Part shown: positions 7,470-15,746 of the stretch, piece after piece
Numbering within the stretch: the first letter of the stretch is position 1
How the letters are laid out: each line of letters starts with the position of its first letter
Source: Clostridiaceae bacterium
GTDB taxonomy: Bacteria > Bacillota > Clostridia > Saccharofermentanales > Fastidiosipilaceae
Length of the DNA: 24,141 bases
Assembly: GCA_012800515.1 (NCBI GenBank)
Contig: JAAZJE010000001.1
Span: 1-24,141 of the forward strand
Reading direction: 5' to 3'
The notes under the pieces: model-generated
Databases searched by the model: none
Told to the model about the DNA's origin: nothing
What the model saw: the letters and a program-made list of their open reading frames with translations, nothing else
Translations under genes and position numbers: made by a program

Positions 7470-8189
7470 TCAGCCTCGCTCCCCCATAATCGCCGTCCCT
7501 ATCCGTAAATGCGTTGCACCGGCGCGGATCGCCACCGGGTAATCCTGGCTCATGCCCATTGAAAGCACGGTAAAGTTCCGTCGTTTGTTGGGGTCGGCAA
7601 TATTCGCCCGCAGACGTTTCAGCAATTCCGCCGCGGCCGTGAAAATTTTCTCCGCCTCTTTTTCGCTCGCACCGAGCGGCGCCATCGTCATTAGTCCGCG
7701 GTAGCTGATATTCTCCAACATCAAGAGCTCCGGCCAAAGTGTCACCAGGTCCTCCGGAGCAAAGCCGGACTTTGTAGCTTCACCGGAGATATTAACCTGC
7801 AAAAGCACCTCCTGAGTCAGCTCCATACGTTTGCTGCGATTCGCAATTTGACGTGCCAGCCGAAGGCTATCTACCGAGTGAATCAGCACCGTCCTGCCAA
7901 CGACCTGGCGCACCTTATTGGTCTGCAGGCTACCGATAAAGTGCCATTCCGGTTCGGGATCGTAGCCTTGCAACGCTGTATATTTTTCGACCAACTCCTG
8001 CGCCCGATTCTCCCCCAATTTTACATGCCCTAAATCCAGCAACGCCATAATTTCCTCAACGCTATGGAGTTTGGTTACGACTACCAGATTAATCTCTCCC
8101 TCATTGCGACCGGCCGCTCGACAACATGCCGCAATCTCTTCCCTCACCTTGCTATAGCGCTCTCTTAATGTATCAGTAATATCAGTCAT
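7470..8189 (-). CDS. yggS: YggS/PLPBP-family pyridoxal phosphate homeostasis protein
   Basis: This 239-residue single-domain fold-type III (alanine-racemase-like barrel) PLP protein is thought to control free PLP and amino acid pools rather than catalyse a defined reaction. Lys40 in LVVVTK is the PLP lysine. Other family signatures are LGENRAQELVEK, WHFIGSLQTNK, LLQVNISGEATKSGF, GLMTMAPL and SMGMSQDYPVAIRAGATHLRIG near the C-terminus, ending IMGERG. Length is typical. The ribosome site before the ATG at 8189 is poor, and the gene starts 14 bases after the HlyD-like gene, so coupled translation is likely. Linkage to sepF is a known Firmicute and actinobacterial arrangement (also called ylmE). 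Confidence 0.95.
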   Translation of the reverse strand: MTDITDTLRERYSKVREEIAACCRAAGRNEGEINLVVVTKLHSVEEIMALLDLGHVKLGENRAQELVEKYTALQGYDPEPEWHFIGSLQTNKVRQVVGRTVLIHSVDSLRLARQIANRSKRMELTQEVLLQVNISGEATKSGFAPEDLVTLWPELLMLENISYRGLMTMAPLGASEKEAEKIFTAAAELLKRLRANIADPNKRRNFTVLSMGMSQDYPVAIRAGATHLRIGTAIMGERG

Positions 8190-8203
8190 TCTGTAAGTAT
8201 TTA

Positions 8204-10000
8204 TTACCTGAGAGGTTCTCCTTCTTTTACGTTTTCCGGATTGGTTACTACCACATTGCCGCTCACTATCTCATTTTCGTCATCGGTGCAAACAATAATT
8301 GCCGAGTTCTCATTGCTGAGTTCGATCTTAACCGGCACCAGCACCAGACTTCCGCCGCGCACTGCCATGACTTCACCGACGTCACTATCCTTATCATCGC
8401 GCAGTATCGATGACAACGGAACCATGAGTCCGGATTTCCGCCTTAGTACTAGGTCTGCCTCTACCGTGCGGCAATTCAAGAGACTTTCCATACCGTGCAG
8501 AGTTCGGCAAACCAACAGAATCCGCTGATCCGGCAGGCGCTCCAGTCGCATAATCAGAGCATCATTGATATGTTGCAATTGTGCCGGTAAAAATAGGCGC
8601 AAGCGTACACCGAGACACAACGGCGCCGACTTGTCATCTTCGCCCGGGATCGGGGTCGGGGTCGGCTCACCCGGGAAAGATGCTAGTTCGGTATAGGAGG
8701 GCGATAGTACAAAAACAAAATACTGCTGTGCGGAATCAATAATACGGCAGACTGGTTCTTCCCGTTCGACGGTTCGATCCGCTAAATTGAAAAACTCGGG
8801 CTCTTTTTCCAGCACACGAATGAGATCCGCCGGGGACAACTCGTTTATTCCGGCAAAATTTATTTCCGCTTCATTACCGTCACTGTGAAAAGAAGCAATA
8901 CCCGGAATTGTCGCCAAAACTCCTGCCGATTGTGCGCGGATTTGTCTCCGGAGCACATCAGCACTATGGTTTAACTCGGCCAATATCTCATCACCGAAAT
9001 CGATTTTCTCCAAATCCGCCTCACGCTGATCCAGTACCAGTTCAATCGCGGCCTGTGGCGCTTCCAGTCCCCGTAGTTGGCCTCTCATCGCCTGACGTTG
9101 TAGTGCCGCTATCGGCTCCTGGAGCTTGATGTCGGCCTGATCATAACGACGCAGAGCTTCGCCTGCGCTTTGCTGATCCAGCAAATCCAGCCTGCGCTGA
9201 TCAATCTGACGCCGCAAATCATTATATTGCTCTATCTGAGCAGTGCCCCGTTCAGGTAGCATTAAGGCTGCCTCCTGACCGTAAGCCAAGCGGGTTCCTT
9301 CAGGTACTGCCGGCTGTACATAACCGGCCTGAGGAGCCGTTAACAAAGTCTCGGAGCGCACAATATAACCACTAAGTTTAATAACTTCCTCTATCTCACC
9401 GTTACTTACGAAGGCCAATACCGGGCGTGACCTGACTTCGCTGAAAATCTTGCCGACCGTAAGGATGGTTCCGGCAAGAATCACTATGATAAAAGTAGCG
9501 GTAAGAAAAGCTCTGATTCGATTCCGCAACAAGCGGCGCCTAATCCTTCTCCGCCTCTGCAACGCACTTTGTTGAGGTGAAGGATGAGGCACGGAACGTC
9601 CGGAAGTAGGATTCTTCCGGCGGCGCGTGTCGGACGGAGCGACGGGACGACGGCCCCGGCTCGGTTCGGGAGGGCGCATACTCGGCGAAGCGGTAGCACG
9701 ACGGTCTCTGCTCGGCCCGGAAGGACGCATGCCCGGCGAAGCGGCGGTACGATGATCCCAACCCAACTCCGGAGGACGCGCACCCGATGACGCGGCGGCT
9801 CGACTGTCACGGCTCGGCGACGGAGGACGCCTGCCCGGTGATACGGAGGCACGGCGATCCCGGCTCGGCTTGGAGCGGCGCGACGCATCCGGAACGACGC
9901 TTACCGGTTCGCGATATACGGCGGCGGAATCATTCCGGGATCCCTGTCGGATTCTCGGAATCGACTTGCTGGATTCGGATTTTCGCCCTTGCTTTCTCAC
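8204..10000 (-). CDS. HlyD-like membrane-anchored adaptor protein with Arg/Pro/Ser repeat N-terminus
   Basis: The protein has 598 residues. Residues 1-160 are strongly basic and low in complexity and include five 17-residue units (43-127). A single transmembrane helix (163-183, FLTATFIIVILAGTILTV) follows an arginine-rich stretch, giving a cytoplasmic N-terminus and an external C-terminal part. The external part begins like an HlyD adaptor (SGYIVRSETLLTAPQAGYVQPAVPEGTRLAYGQEAAL, a lipoyl/barrel-sandwich half). A helical hairpin rich in Gln/Leu/Arg follows (about 255-330), then the second half and beta-barrel (ILRDDKDSDVGEVMAVRGGSLVLVPVKI). No ABC or RND partner is adjacent. HlyD-like genes next to yggS-sepF occur in Clostridia (recollection, not checked), and an envelope or division role is possible. 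The start is GTG at 10000 with GAGAGG close upstream. Confidence 0.75.
   Translation of the reverse strand: MRKQGRKSESSKSIPRIRQGSRNDSAAVYREPVSVVPDASRRSKPSRDRRASVSPGRRPPSPSRDSRAAASSGARPPELGWDHRTAASPGMRPSGPSRDRRATASPSMRPPEPSRGRRPVAPSDTRRRKNPTSGRSVPHPSPQQSALQRRRRIRRRLLRNRIRAFLTATFIIVILAGTILTVGKIFSEVRSRPVLAFVSNGEIEEVIKLSGYIVRSETLLTAPQAGYVQPAVPEGTRLAYGQEAALMLPERGTAQIEQYNDLRRQIDQRRLDLLDQQSAGEALRRYDQADIKLQEPIAALQRQAMRGQLRGLEAPQAAIELVLDQREADLEKIDFGDEILAELNHSADVLRRQIRAQSAGVLATIPGIASFHSDGNEAEINFAGINELSPADLIRVLEKEPEFFNLADRTVEREEPVCRIIDSAQQYFVFVLSPSYTELASFPGEPTPTPIPGEDDKSAPLCLGVRLRLFLPAQLQHINDALIMRLERLPDQRILLVCRTLHGMESLLNCRTVEADLVLRRKSGLMVPLSSILRDDKDSDVGEVMAVRGGSLVLVPVKIELSNENSAIIVCTDDENEIVSGNVVVTNPENVKEGEPLR
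9620..9874 (-). repeat. Five tandem 51-bp units encoding 17-residue Arg/Ser/Pro repeats
   Basis: Within the HlyD-like gene, residues 43-127 align as five 17-residue units with the consensus xxPSRDxRxxASPxxRP (for example SGPSRDRRATASPSMRP). The period of 51 bases is visible at DNA level, although the units have diverged. No other gene in the window shows such an array. Confidence 0.8.
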
Positions 10001-10029
10001 TCCGCCTCTCTCCCAATAATTATCGCGTA

Positions 10030-11427
10030 TTATAATACTATTTCAGACGTCTCGTTGCCGTCGGCGGACTCGCTACCGGAAGTTAACGCCTTATAGGTCA
10101 ACAACACTGCCAGCTTAACCTGTTCATATGCCAGACCGCCCTGCATGTAGGCGATATAAGGCGGACGCAAAGGACCGTCCGCACTCAGTTCAATCGATGA
10201 CCCCTGGGTAAAGCTGCCCGCCGCCATAATAATCTCGCAATCATATCCGGGCATCGAACCCGGCACCGGCACCACTAAGCTGTCGACCGGCGAAGCTGCC
10301 TGTACCGCTTGGCAGAGAGCAATCAGCCTCTCCCGGCTACCACACTCAATGCTTTGAATTATATCGGCTCGGATGGCGTCGGGAGCCGGGTTGGTGTGCC
10401 AACCCAGGGAACGGAAAAAAGCCGATGAGAAAATCATCCCTTTGATCGCTTCAGCAACGACCTGCGGCGCCAAATACAGGCCTTGAGAAAAATCTCTGGT
10501 CGTACCCAATGAGGGGCCTACCGCCCGCCCCAGACCCGGGGCATAGAGACGATTCGAAGCGGCCAAGACCAAATCGTTCCGACCGACAATATATCCGCCC
10601 GTCACGGCGCGTCCGCCGCCGGGATTTTTATTCAAAGAACCGGCGCAAATATCTACTCCTACTTCGGTGGGCTCGTCACGCTCGACAAATTCACCGTAAC
10701 AGTTATCGACAAATATGATCGAATCGGGCGAACAACGACGCGTCAGGCGAACCAATTCGCGCATCACATCTATTGTTACCGCCGGGCGGTCATGATAGCC
10801 GCGTGAACGTTGGACGAAAACCACTTCCGGCTGTTCGGAGAGTGCCGCCTCGATTACGGAAAAATCCAAATTCCCGTCCGGCAACAAATCGACCTGTTTA
10901 TAGTCTACGCCCCAGTCACGTAGCGATCCCGGGGTAAGCGGCACTTTCTCCCGCCGCCCGGCACTCATCTCCGTTTCACTCCTGCGCAGACCGCGCATTT
11001 CCAGCTTCAGACGATGCTCACGAGTACGTTCGTCACGTCTGATTCCGATCACGTCATGCAAAGTATCGTACGGCGCCCCGGTCACGGAAAGGATTTTATG
11101 CCCCGGTCGCGTAATGGCAAAGAAAGTCACGGCCAGCGCGTGAGTTCCCGTGCTGATTTGCGGACGAACCAGAGCCGCCTCGGCGCCGAAAGCATGCGCG
11201 TAGGCTCTTTCCAGCCTGGCCCGACCGCTGTCGTCGTATCCGTAACCGGTGGTGCCGCCGAAAAAGCTCTCGCTGATATGCGCCTCCTGCATAGCCGCCA
11301 GAACCTTCAGCTGATTGTATTCACGAATTGCCGCCACCCGCTCAAAATACGGACGAACTTCCGTCTCAATCTCTTCTGCCTTACGCACCAACTCCGGAGG
11401 TATTTCCCATCTCGACCAACTACTCAA
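10030..11427 (-). CDS. Methionine gamma-lyase family PLP enzyme (PF06838-type, 'aluminium resistance' family)
   Basis: This is a fold-type I PLP-dependent enzyme related to cystathionine/methionine lyases. Signatures are YGYDDSGRARLERAYAHAFGAEAALVRP (PLP-phosphate region), QISTGTHAL, SIIFVDNCYGEFVE (aspartate contacting the PLP ring) and AGSLNKNPGGG with the Schiff-base lysine (Lys267 by the start used here). I place the start at TTG 11427: it overlaps the queH stop as TTGA and has AAGGAAG seven bases upstream. A start at 11472 would overlap queH by 49 bases. The resulting 465 residues exceed the usual ~410-430, partly because of a charged insertion of about 35 residues after VIGI (near 130-170). 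The true substrate of this family is not well settled; sulfur amino acid lysis is the usual guess. Confidence 0.88.
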   Translation of the reverse strand: MSSWSRWEIPPELVRKAEEIETEVRPYFERVAAIREYNQLKVLAAMQEAHISESFFGGTTGYGYDDSGRARLERAYAHAFGAEAALVRPQISTGTHALAVTFFAITRPGHKILSVTGAPYDTLHDVIGIRRDERTREHRLKLEMRGLRRSETEMSAGRREKVPLTPGSLRDWGVDYKQVDLLPDGNLDFSVIEAALSEQPEVVFVQRSRGYHDRPAVTIDVMRELVRLTRRCSPDSIIFVDNCYGEFVERDEPTEVGVDICAGSLNKNPGGGRAVTGGYIVGRNDLVLAASNRLYAPGLGRAVGPSLGTTRDFSQGLYLAPQVVAEAIKGMIFSSAFFRSLGWHTNPAPDAIRADIIQSIECGSRERLIALCQAVQAASPVDSLVVPVPGSMPGYDCEIIMAAGSFTQGSSIELSADGPLRPPYIAYMQGGLAYEQVKLAVLLTYKALTSGSESADGNETSEIVL

Positions 11428-11960
11428 ACCGATTCTTCCTTTCGCTCGTTCAATGAATGAATGCAGGCACAATACTTCTGGCGGTACATATTCAATTGTT
11501 TGGCGCGCGCCTGTCCGCGGCGATAGCCGGGACGGAAGTCGTAGGGAATAAACGGAATGCGCAGAAATTCCTGAACGACATATGCCTCGCGCAAAATCAG
11601 TTCGCGATTTTGCCAGGGGGAAACGAGCAGAGTCGTACTGAAAGCATCACAATCGTGTTTTTTGGCCGTTATCGCCGTATACATTAAACGCATCCGATAA
11701 CAGTAAGCACAACGCTCGGGCATCGGTAAATCCAACTCCTCGCGCCAAAATTCTTCCATATATCGCGGATTTATGTCGATTGCGATAGCCGTCTTGCGGA
11801 CTAATCTAAGCACCTCTTTGCGACGGCGCTCCCACTCGTCCGCCGGATGAATATTGGGATTGAAAAACACGCCCAGCAGATCTACTCCCTGATTCTGTAA
11901 GACTTCTACGGGCCACAGTGCGCACGGAGCACAGCAAATGTGCAGAGCCAACTTAAGCAT
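11424..11960 (-). CDS. queH: Epoxyqueuosine reductase QueH
   Basis: QueH catalyses the last step of queuosine synthesis, reducing epoxyqueuosine in tRNA to queuosine; it replaces QueG in many anaerobes. The 178-residue protein carries the expected cysteines: HICCAPCA (Cys9, Cys10), ERCAYCYRMR (Cys84, Cys87) and KYCACIHS (Cys164, Cys166). These fit the 4Fe-4S and nearby iron site known for the family. It also has FFNPNIHP, FSTTLLVSPWQ and DFRPGYRRG. The start ATG at 11960 overlaps the end of ruvB by eight bases (ATGCTTAA), and the stop overlaps the next gene start, so it lies inside a tightly coupled operon. No other queuosine gene is in the window, so the precursor may be made or salvaged elsewhere. 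Confidence 0.93.
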   Translation of the reverse strand: MLKLALHICCAPCALWPVEVLQNQGVDLLGVFFNPNIHPADEWERRRKEVLRLVRKTAIAIDINPRYMEEFWREELDLPMPERCAYCYRMRLMYTAITAKKHDCDAFSTTLLVSPWQNRELILREAYVVQEFLRIPFIPYDFRPGYRRGQARAKQLNMYRQKYCACIHSLNERKEESV

Positions 11961-13104
11961 CGTCGTTATCTTTCGGTAAAAAGTCCGTAATCCGCGGGAT
12001 ATTTATCTCGTCCTCATCCGAAGGCGGCGTCAGTTGCCAGTCCTTCAGGGCGTCCGGACAGGGTAGATTCAAATGAGCGAAGGATAAGGGAGTCATCACG
12101 CGTCCGCGCGGGGTACGAGACAGGAATCCGATCTGCATCAGATACGGCTCATAAACGTCCTCGAGCGTGGTCTTATCTTCACCGGTAATCGCCGCCAGGG
12201 TCTCCAGCCCGACGGGACCTCCGGCATAATACTCAGCCATGCGACGGAGAATATTCCGATCGGTGGCATCCAGACCGAGCTCATCGATCTCCAGTGCGGC
12301 CAGGCCGAAGTCGGCAATTTCCGTATCGATCCTATCCTTCCCCTTTACCTCGGCAAAGTCGCGCAGACGACGCAGTAGACGAATCGCGATTCGCGGGGTT
12401 CCGCGAGAGCGGCGGGCAATATTCAACAGAGCCTCCGGCTCGATGCCGATATCCAACAGTGCCGCGTTGCGCCGCAGAATTTGGCTCAGCTCCTCCGGCT
12501 CATATAATTGCAGGCGATTTATTACCCCGAAGCGATCGCGCAAAGGTGCCGTCAACAGACCCGCCCGTGTGGTCGCTCCCACCAAAGTAAAAGGCGGCAA
12601 ATCAATTCGCAGACTGCGTGCCGCCGGGCCTTTCCCGATAACGATATCCAAAACCGAGTCTTCCATGGCCGGATATAGCGTCTCCTCTACCGTCGTGTTC
12701 AGACGATGTATCTCATCAATGAACAGAACATCTCGAGGACTGAGATTGGTCAATATCGCCGCCAGATCGCCCGCCCGCTCAATCGCCGGACCGCTGGTCA
12801 CACGCAGATTGACGCCGAGTTCATTGGCAATTATACCGGCCAGCGTGGTTTTGCCCAGCCCGGGCGGACCGTAGAGCAGAACATGATCTAAAGGCTCGCC
12901 TCGCTTTCGCGCCGCCTTGATAAAAACCTCTAAATTTTTTCGCACCCGATCCTGGCCGAAAAATTCTTCCCAGCGGCGCGGTCGCAGGCCCTGTTCATCC
13001 GTATCCCAGGCACCCTTATTGGCATCCGTCAAATCGGCAAAGCCGCCCGCTCGTGCATTGCGCCTAATCGACTCTAAATTTTCCGAACTGGTACTCTCAA
13101 GCAT
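11953..13104 (-). CDS. ruvB: Holliday junction branch migration ATPase RuvB
   Basis: RuvB is the AAA+ motor that, with RuvA, drives branch migration of Holliday junctions. The 383-residue protein shows LRPRRWEEFFGQ, Walker A GPPGLGKT (79-86), Walker B LFIDEIHRL, the VIGKGPAARSLRIDLPPFTLVGATTRAG block with sensor and arginine-finger region, and the C-terminal winged helix (GGPVGLETLAAITGEDKTTLEDVYEPYLMQIGFLSRTPRGR). It is longer than the usual ~340 because of about 30 polar N-terminal residues and a short acidic tail. The start is ATG at 13104 with GAGG upstream, 12 bases after ruvA. Confidence 0.97.
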   Translation of the reverse strand: MLESTSSENLESIRRNARAGGFADLTDANKGAWDTDEQGLRPRRWEEFFGQDRVRKNLEVFIKAARKRGEPLDHVLLYGPPGLGKTTLAGIIANELGVNLRVTSGPAIERAGDLAAILTNLSPRDVLFIDEIHRLNTTVEETLYPAMEDSVLDIVIGKGPAARSLRIDLPPFTLVGATTRAGLLTAPLRDRFGVINRLQLYEPEELSQILRRNAALLDIGIEPEALLNIARRSRGTPRIAIRLLRRLRDFAEVKGKDRIDTEIADFGLAALEIDELGLDATDRNILRRMAEYYAGGPVGLETLAAITGEDKTTLEDVYEPYLMQIGFLSRTPRGRVMTPLSFAHLNLPCPDALKDWQLTPPSDEDEINIPRITDFLPKDNDDA

Positions 13105-13116
13105 ATTTCACTATCC

Positions 13117-13701
13117 TCAATCGCTTTTACGTAAAGCGGCGCGGACATTCTCCTCGAGACTTAGCTCAGAGTCATAACTTGCCTGCAGGCGAGCTCCCGC
13201 CTCCCGCTCCGTAAAGCCCAGGACACGCAGAGCATCAAGCACCTCGGCCCTTTTGCCGTCTACATCTACAGCTGGGGGTAGTTCCGTACTCCCGGCTGCA
13301 ATGCCTTGACGAGCCGCTAATTTGTCCCGCAATTCCACAACCAGCCGCGAAGCGCCCTTCTTTCCCAAACCTTTTACTGAAGTTAAGGTGTCGTAGTCGG
13401 CGGCAATGATCGCCGCGGCAAATTGCTCGGTAGTCAACGTTCCTAAAATCGACAAGGAGAGCTTCGGACCCACTCCGGTTACGTTTTGCAATTCGAGAAA
13501 CAGATTTCGATCCGCCTCCGACTCAAAGCCATAGAGTGAAATCTCATTTTCACGCACGTACAGATAGGTATAGACCCGTAAATCCTCGCCCTTTCGCCCG
13601 AACATTCGCGGCACAAAAATCTCGAAGCCAATTCCGCCGACCGCTACTGTCAAGGAATCTGTTTTTTGTGCCACACATTTTCCTTCCATATAGGCGAACA
13701 T
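13117..13701 (-). CDS. ruvA: Holliday junction DNA helicase subunit RuvA
   Basis: RuvA binds the four-way junction as a tetramer or octamer and loads RuvB. The 194-residue protein has the N-terminal OB domain (MFAYMEGKCVAQ, GGIGFEIFVP, YLYVRENEISLYGF), then the two helix-hairpin-helix motifs (FLELQNVTGVGPKLSLSILG and LTSVKGLGKKGASRLVVELRDK). After a flexible linker comes the C-terminal domain III that contacts RuvB (DALRVLGFTEREAGARLQ). Length is normal. The start ATG at 13701 has GGGGAG four bases upstream. It lies 12 bases downstream of ruvC and 12 upstream of ruvB. Confidence 0.97.
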   Translation of the reverse strand: MFAYMEGKCVAQKTDSLTVAVGGIGFEIFVPRMFGRKGEDLRVYTYLYVRENEISLYGFESEADRNLFLELQNVTGVGPKLSLSILGTLTTEQFAAAIIAADYDTLTSVKGLGKKGASRLVVELRDKLAARQGIAAGSTELPPAVDVDGKRAEVLDALRVLGFTEREAGARLQASYDSELSLEENVRAALRKSD

Positions 13702-13713
13702 AACTCTCTCCCC

Positions 13714-14253
13714 CTACATATCTCGGCGGCGATTCTGATATCCGCCGAAAATCTCCCGCCCCAATTCGTTGCCGATATGAGCCTGGCAAATTGCTACGGC
13801 CAGGGCGTCGGCAGCATCGTCGGGGCGCGGTATTTCCTTCAGATTAAGTAACAGGCGAACCATCTCCTGAACCTGAACTTTTTCGGCACGACCGTTGCCG
13901 GTAACAGACATTTTGACCTGCGCCGGCGTGTACTCAAGCAGCATCAGGCCTGCCTGTTCAGCCGCCAGCAGACAAACGCCACGTGCCTGTGCCGTTCCCA
14001 GAGCTGTCGTTGTATTACGCGCAAAGAATAATTCCTCCAGCGCAACTTCCCCCGGCCGGAAACGCTCGAGTAAGGTACGTACGCCTTCGTATATCGCCAA
14101 GACTCGCTCGGAAAAGCGCTGATCCGCCGAAGTGCGGATCACACCGTAATCAACAGCCAATAATTTCTGCCCGGTCACAGCAACGACACCGTAACCGGTA
14201 GTCGCATAACCGGGATCAATTCCGAGAATCAGTCTTTCGGTCGAACTACTCAC
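13714..14253 (-). CDS. ruvC: Holliday junction resolvase RuvC
   Basis: RuvC is the dimeric endonuclease that cuts Holliday junctions symmetrically. With GTG at 14253 as start the protein has 179 residues (usual ~165-180). This start overlaps the pyrimidine-phosphorylase stop by eight bases; farther upstream starts would add residues with no family match. Catalytic acidic residues are visible in LILGIDPGYATTGYG (first Asp), ALEELFFARNTTTALGTAQARG (Glu) and PDDAADALAVAICQAH (paired Asp near the C-terminus). The order ruvC-ruvA-ruvB gives the full RuvABC resolvasome from one transcript. Confidence 0.95.
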   Translation of the reverse strand: MSSSTERLILGIDPGYATTGYGVVAVTGQKLLAVDYGVIRTSADQRFSERVLAIYEGVRTLLERFRPGEVALEELFFARNTTTALGTAQARGVCLLAAEQAGLMLLEYTPAQVKMSVTGNGRAEKVQVQEMVRLLLNLKEIPRPDDAADALAVAICQAHIGNELGREIFGGYQNRRRDM

Positions 14254-15592
14254 TCGTAATCGTGCCGATTCGATCCAAAACCAACGGCAGCGGCTTAATC
14301 GATCCGGGCTTGGCCGAGGAATCAATTTCGAAAGCCTCCAGCATAATTTCCAGAGCCGGCTCGATCATATCATTACGGTTCGTATGCATCCACGCCAAAG
14401 GCTTACCCTTTTCAATGCTATCGCCTACCCGGCACTCAACCTTGATTCCGGCCGCGGGGTCAATCCGATCTTGCTTGGTCTCGCGTCCGGCCCCCAAAAT
14501 CTGCGCCGCTTTGCCGACCAGGGCCGTATTGATGCTCCTGATAACTCCTGTCTTTCCGGCCGGAACACCGCGTCTGGTACTGACATGCTCACTCAGAATC
14601 GGACGCCCGCGAGGATCGAGGCGTCCGCCCTGAGCGCTGACAAAGCGTTTGAATGTTGCCAGGGCTCTGCCATCCAAAACGGTTCTTTGCGCCATAGCCA
14701 GGCAGTCCTCCAGACTGCCGCGACCTGCCATCGCCAACATTGCAGCGGCAATTTCCAATGATATCTCCAGAACCGCTTCACTGCCCTTGCCGGAAAGAGT
14801 TTCATACGCCTCAACCACTTCCAGACTGTTGCCGACCGCCTTGCCCAGCGGCTCATTCATGGACGATATGATTACATAGACCTCGTGATTGGTCTGTTTA
14901 CCGATTTGTACCATGATATCGGCCAATTTGCGGGCATCCTCCATATTCTTCATAAAAGCACCGCTACCGCAGGTTACGTTCAAAACGAACTTGTCGCAAC
15001 CACTTGCCAGCTTCTTACTCATGATACTGGAGGCAATCAGCGGGATTGACTCAATAGTGCCGGTCAAATTACGCAACGCATAGAGTCGGTTGTCCGCCGG
15101 AGCCAGGTCGGAAGTCTGTCCGGCAACCACCATTCCGATGGTCTGTGCCTGCTTGACGAAGGAATCACGTGAGAGTCCGGTTCTGAATCCGGTAATGGAC
15201 TCCAATTTGTCCAAAGTCCCGCCGGTAAAACCCAGGCTACGGCCGCTCAATTTAGCAACCGGCACGCCCAGAGACGCAACGATCGGCAAACTGACCAAAG
15301 TGCATTTATCACCGACACCGCCGGAGCTATGCTTATCGACTTTGATTCCCGGTATTTCACTGAGATCAGCTTTCCGCCCGGAATCGGCCATAGCCAGAGC
15401 AAGAGCAGCGGTTTCCCTGTCAGTCATTCCACGGCAGGTAACGGCCATAAGAAAAGCCGCGATCTGATAATCCGAAATCATATTTGAGTTCGTCTCCTCG
15501 ACAAATTGACGAATAACCGCCTCTGACAATTCCTCTCCATTCCGCTTGCTTATTATGACATCAGTAAAATTCGTGTATCCGATTTCGCTCAT
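14246..15592 (-). CDS. pdp: Pyrimidine-nucleoside (thymidine/uridine) phosphorylase
   Basis: This enzyme cleaves uridine, deoxyuridine or thymidine with phosphate, giving the base and (deoxy)ribose-1-phosphate. The 448-residue protein shows IISKRNGEELSE at the N-terminus, the phosphate-binding KHSSGGVGDKCTLVSLP, KLSGRSLGFTGGTLDKLESI (family signature), and NLTGTIESIPLIASSIMSKKLASG with the substrate-contacting Ser-Lys pair. The C-terminal beta-rich domain (KTGVIRSINTALVGKAAQILGAGR, GIKVECRVGDSIEKGKPLAW) is also present. Length fits Firmicute Pdp (about 433-440). I cannot separate Pdp from the thymidine-specific DeoA by eye. The start ATG at 15592 has GAGAGG seven bases upstream, and the gene heads the operon that continues into ruvCAB. 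Confidence 0.93.
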   Translation of the reverse strand: MSEIGYTNFTDVIISKRNGEELSEAVIRQFVEETNSNMISDYQIAAFLMAVTCRGMTDRETAALALAMADSGRKADLSEIPGIKVDKHSSGGVGDKCTLVSLPIVASLGVPVAKLSGRSLGFTGGTLDKLESITGFRTGLSRDSFVKQAQTIGMVVAGQTSDLAPADNRLYALRNLTGTIESIPLIASSIMSKKLASGCDKFVLNVTCGSGAFMKNMEDARKLADIMVQIGKQTNHEVYVIISSMNEPLGKAVGNSLEVVEAYETLSGKGSEAVLEISLEIAAAMLAMAGRGSLEDCLAMAQRTVLDGRALATFKRFVSAQGGRLDPRGRPILSEHVSTRRGVPAGKTGVIRSINTALVGKAAQILGAGRETKQDRIDPAAGIKVECRVGDSIEKGKPLAWMHTNRNDMIEPALEIMLEAFEIDSSAKPGSIKPLPLVLDRIGTITSE

Positions 15593-15627
15593 AAATATTC
15601 CTCTCTAGCACAAAGACTGTATCAACT

Positions 15628-15656
15628 ATTGTAGCGTAAAATCGGCATTTCGTAAA
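15628..15656 (-). promoter_or_regulatory. Candidate sigma-A promoter of the pdp-ruvCAB operon
   Basis: On the minus strand TTTACG (15656-15651) and TACAAT (15633-15628) are separated by exactly 17 bases, about 35 bases before the ATG. The match to TTGACA/TATAAT is fair (4/6 and 5/6). Confidence 0.5.
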
Positions 15657-15696
15657 ACACCGGCCTTCCCGCTCCTCATGTCTGCAACATCAATCA

Positions 15697-15722
15697 AAAA
15701 GGGTGCCCGACGACACCCTTTT
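15697..15722 (-). terminator. Rho-independent terminator of the PEP carboxykinase gene
   Basis: There is a 9-bp inverted repeat (AAAAGGGTG / CACCCTTTT) with an eight-base loop, 24 bases beyond the pckA stop. Read on the minus strand, the stem ends in a run of five T followed by GATT. The plus-strand side also has T residues, but no gene needs termination from that direction. Confidence 0.8.
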
Positions 15723-15746
15723 CACAAGCTATTGTCAATGCGACGT

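Noticed and set aside
12239..12874. A 211-codon plus-strand open frame opposite ruvB
   Set aside because: The Ser/Arg-rich translation is the mirror of the conserved ruvB AAA+ region; there is no ribosome site or domain.
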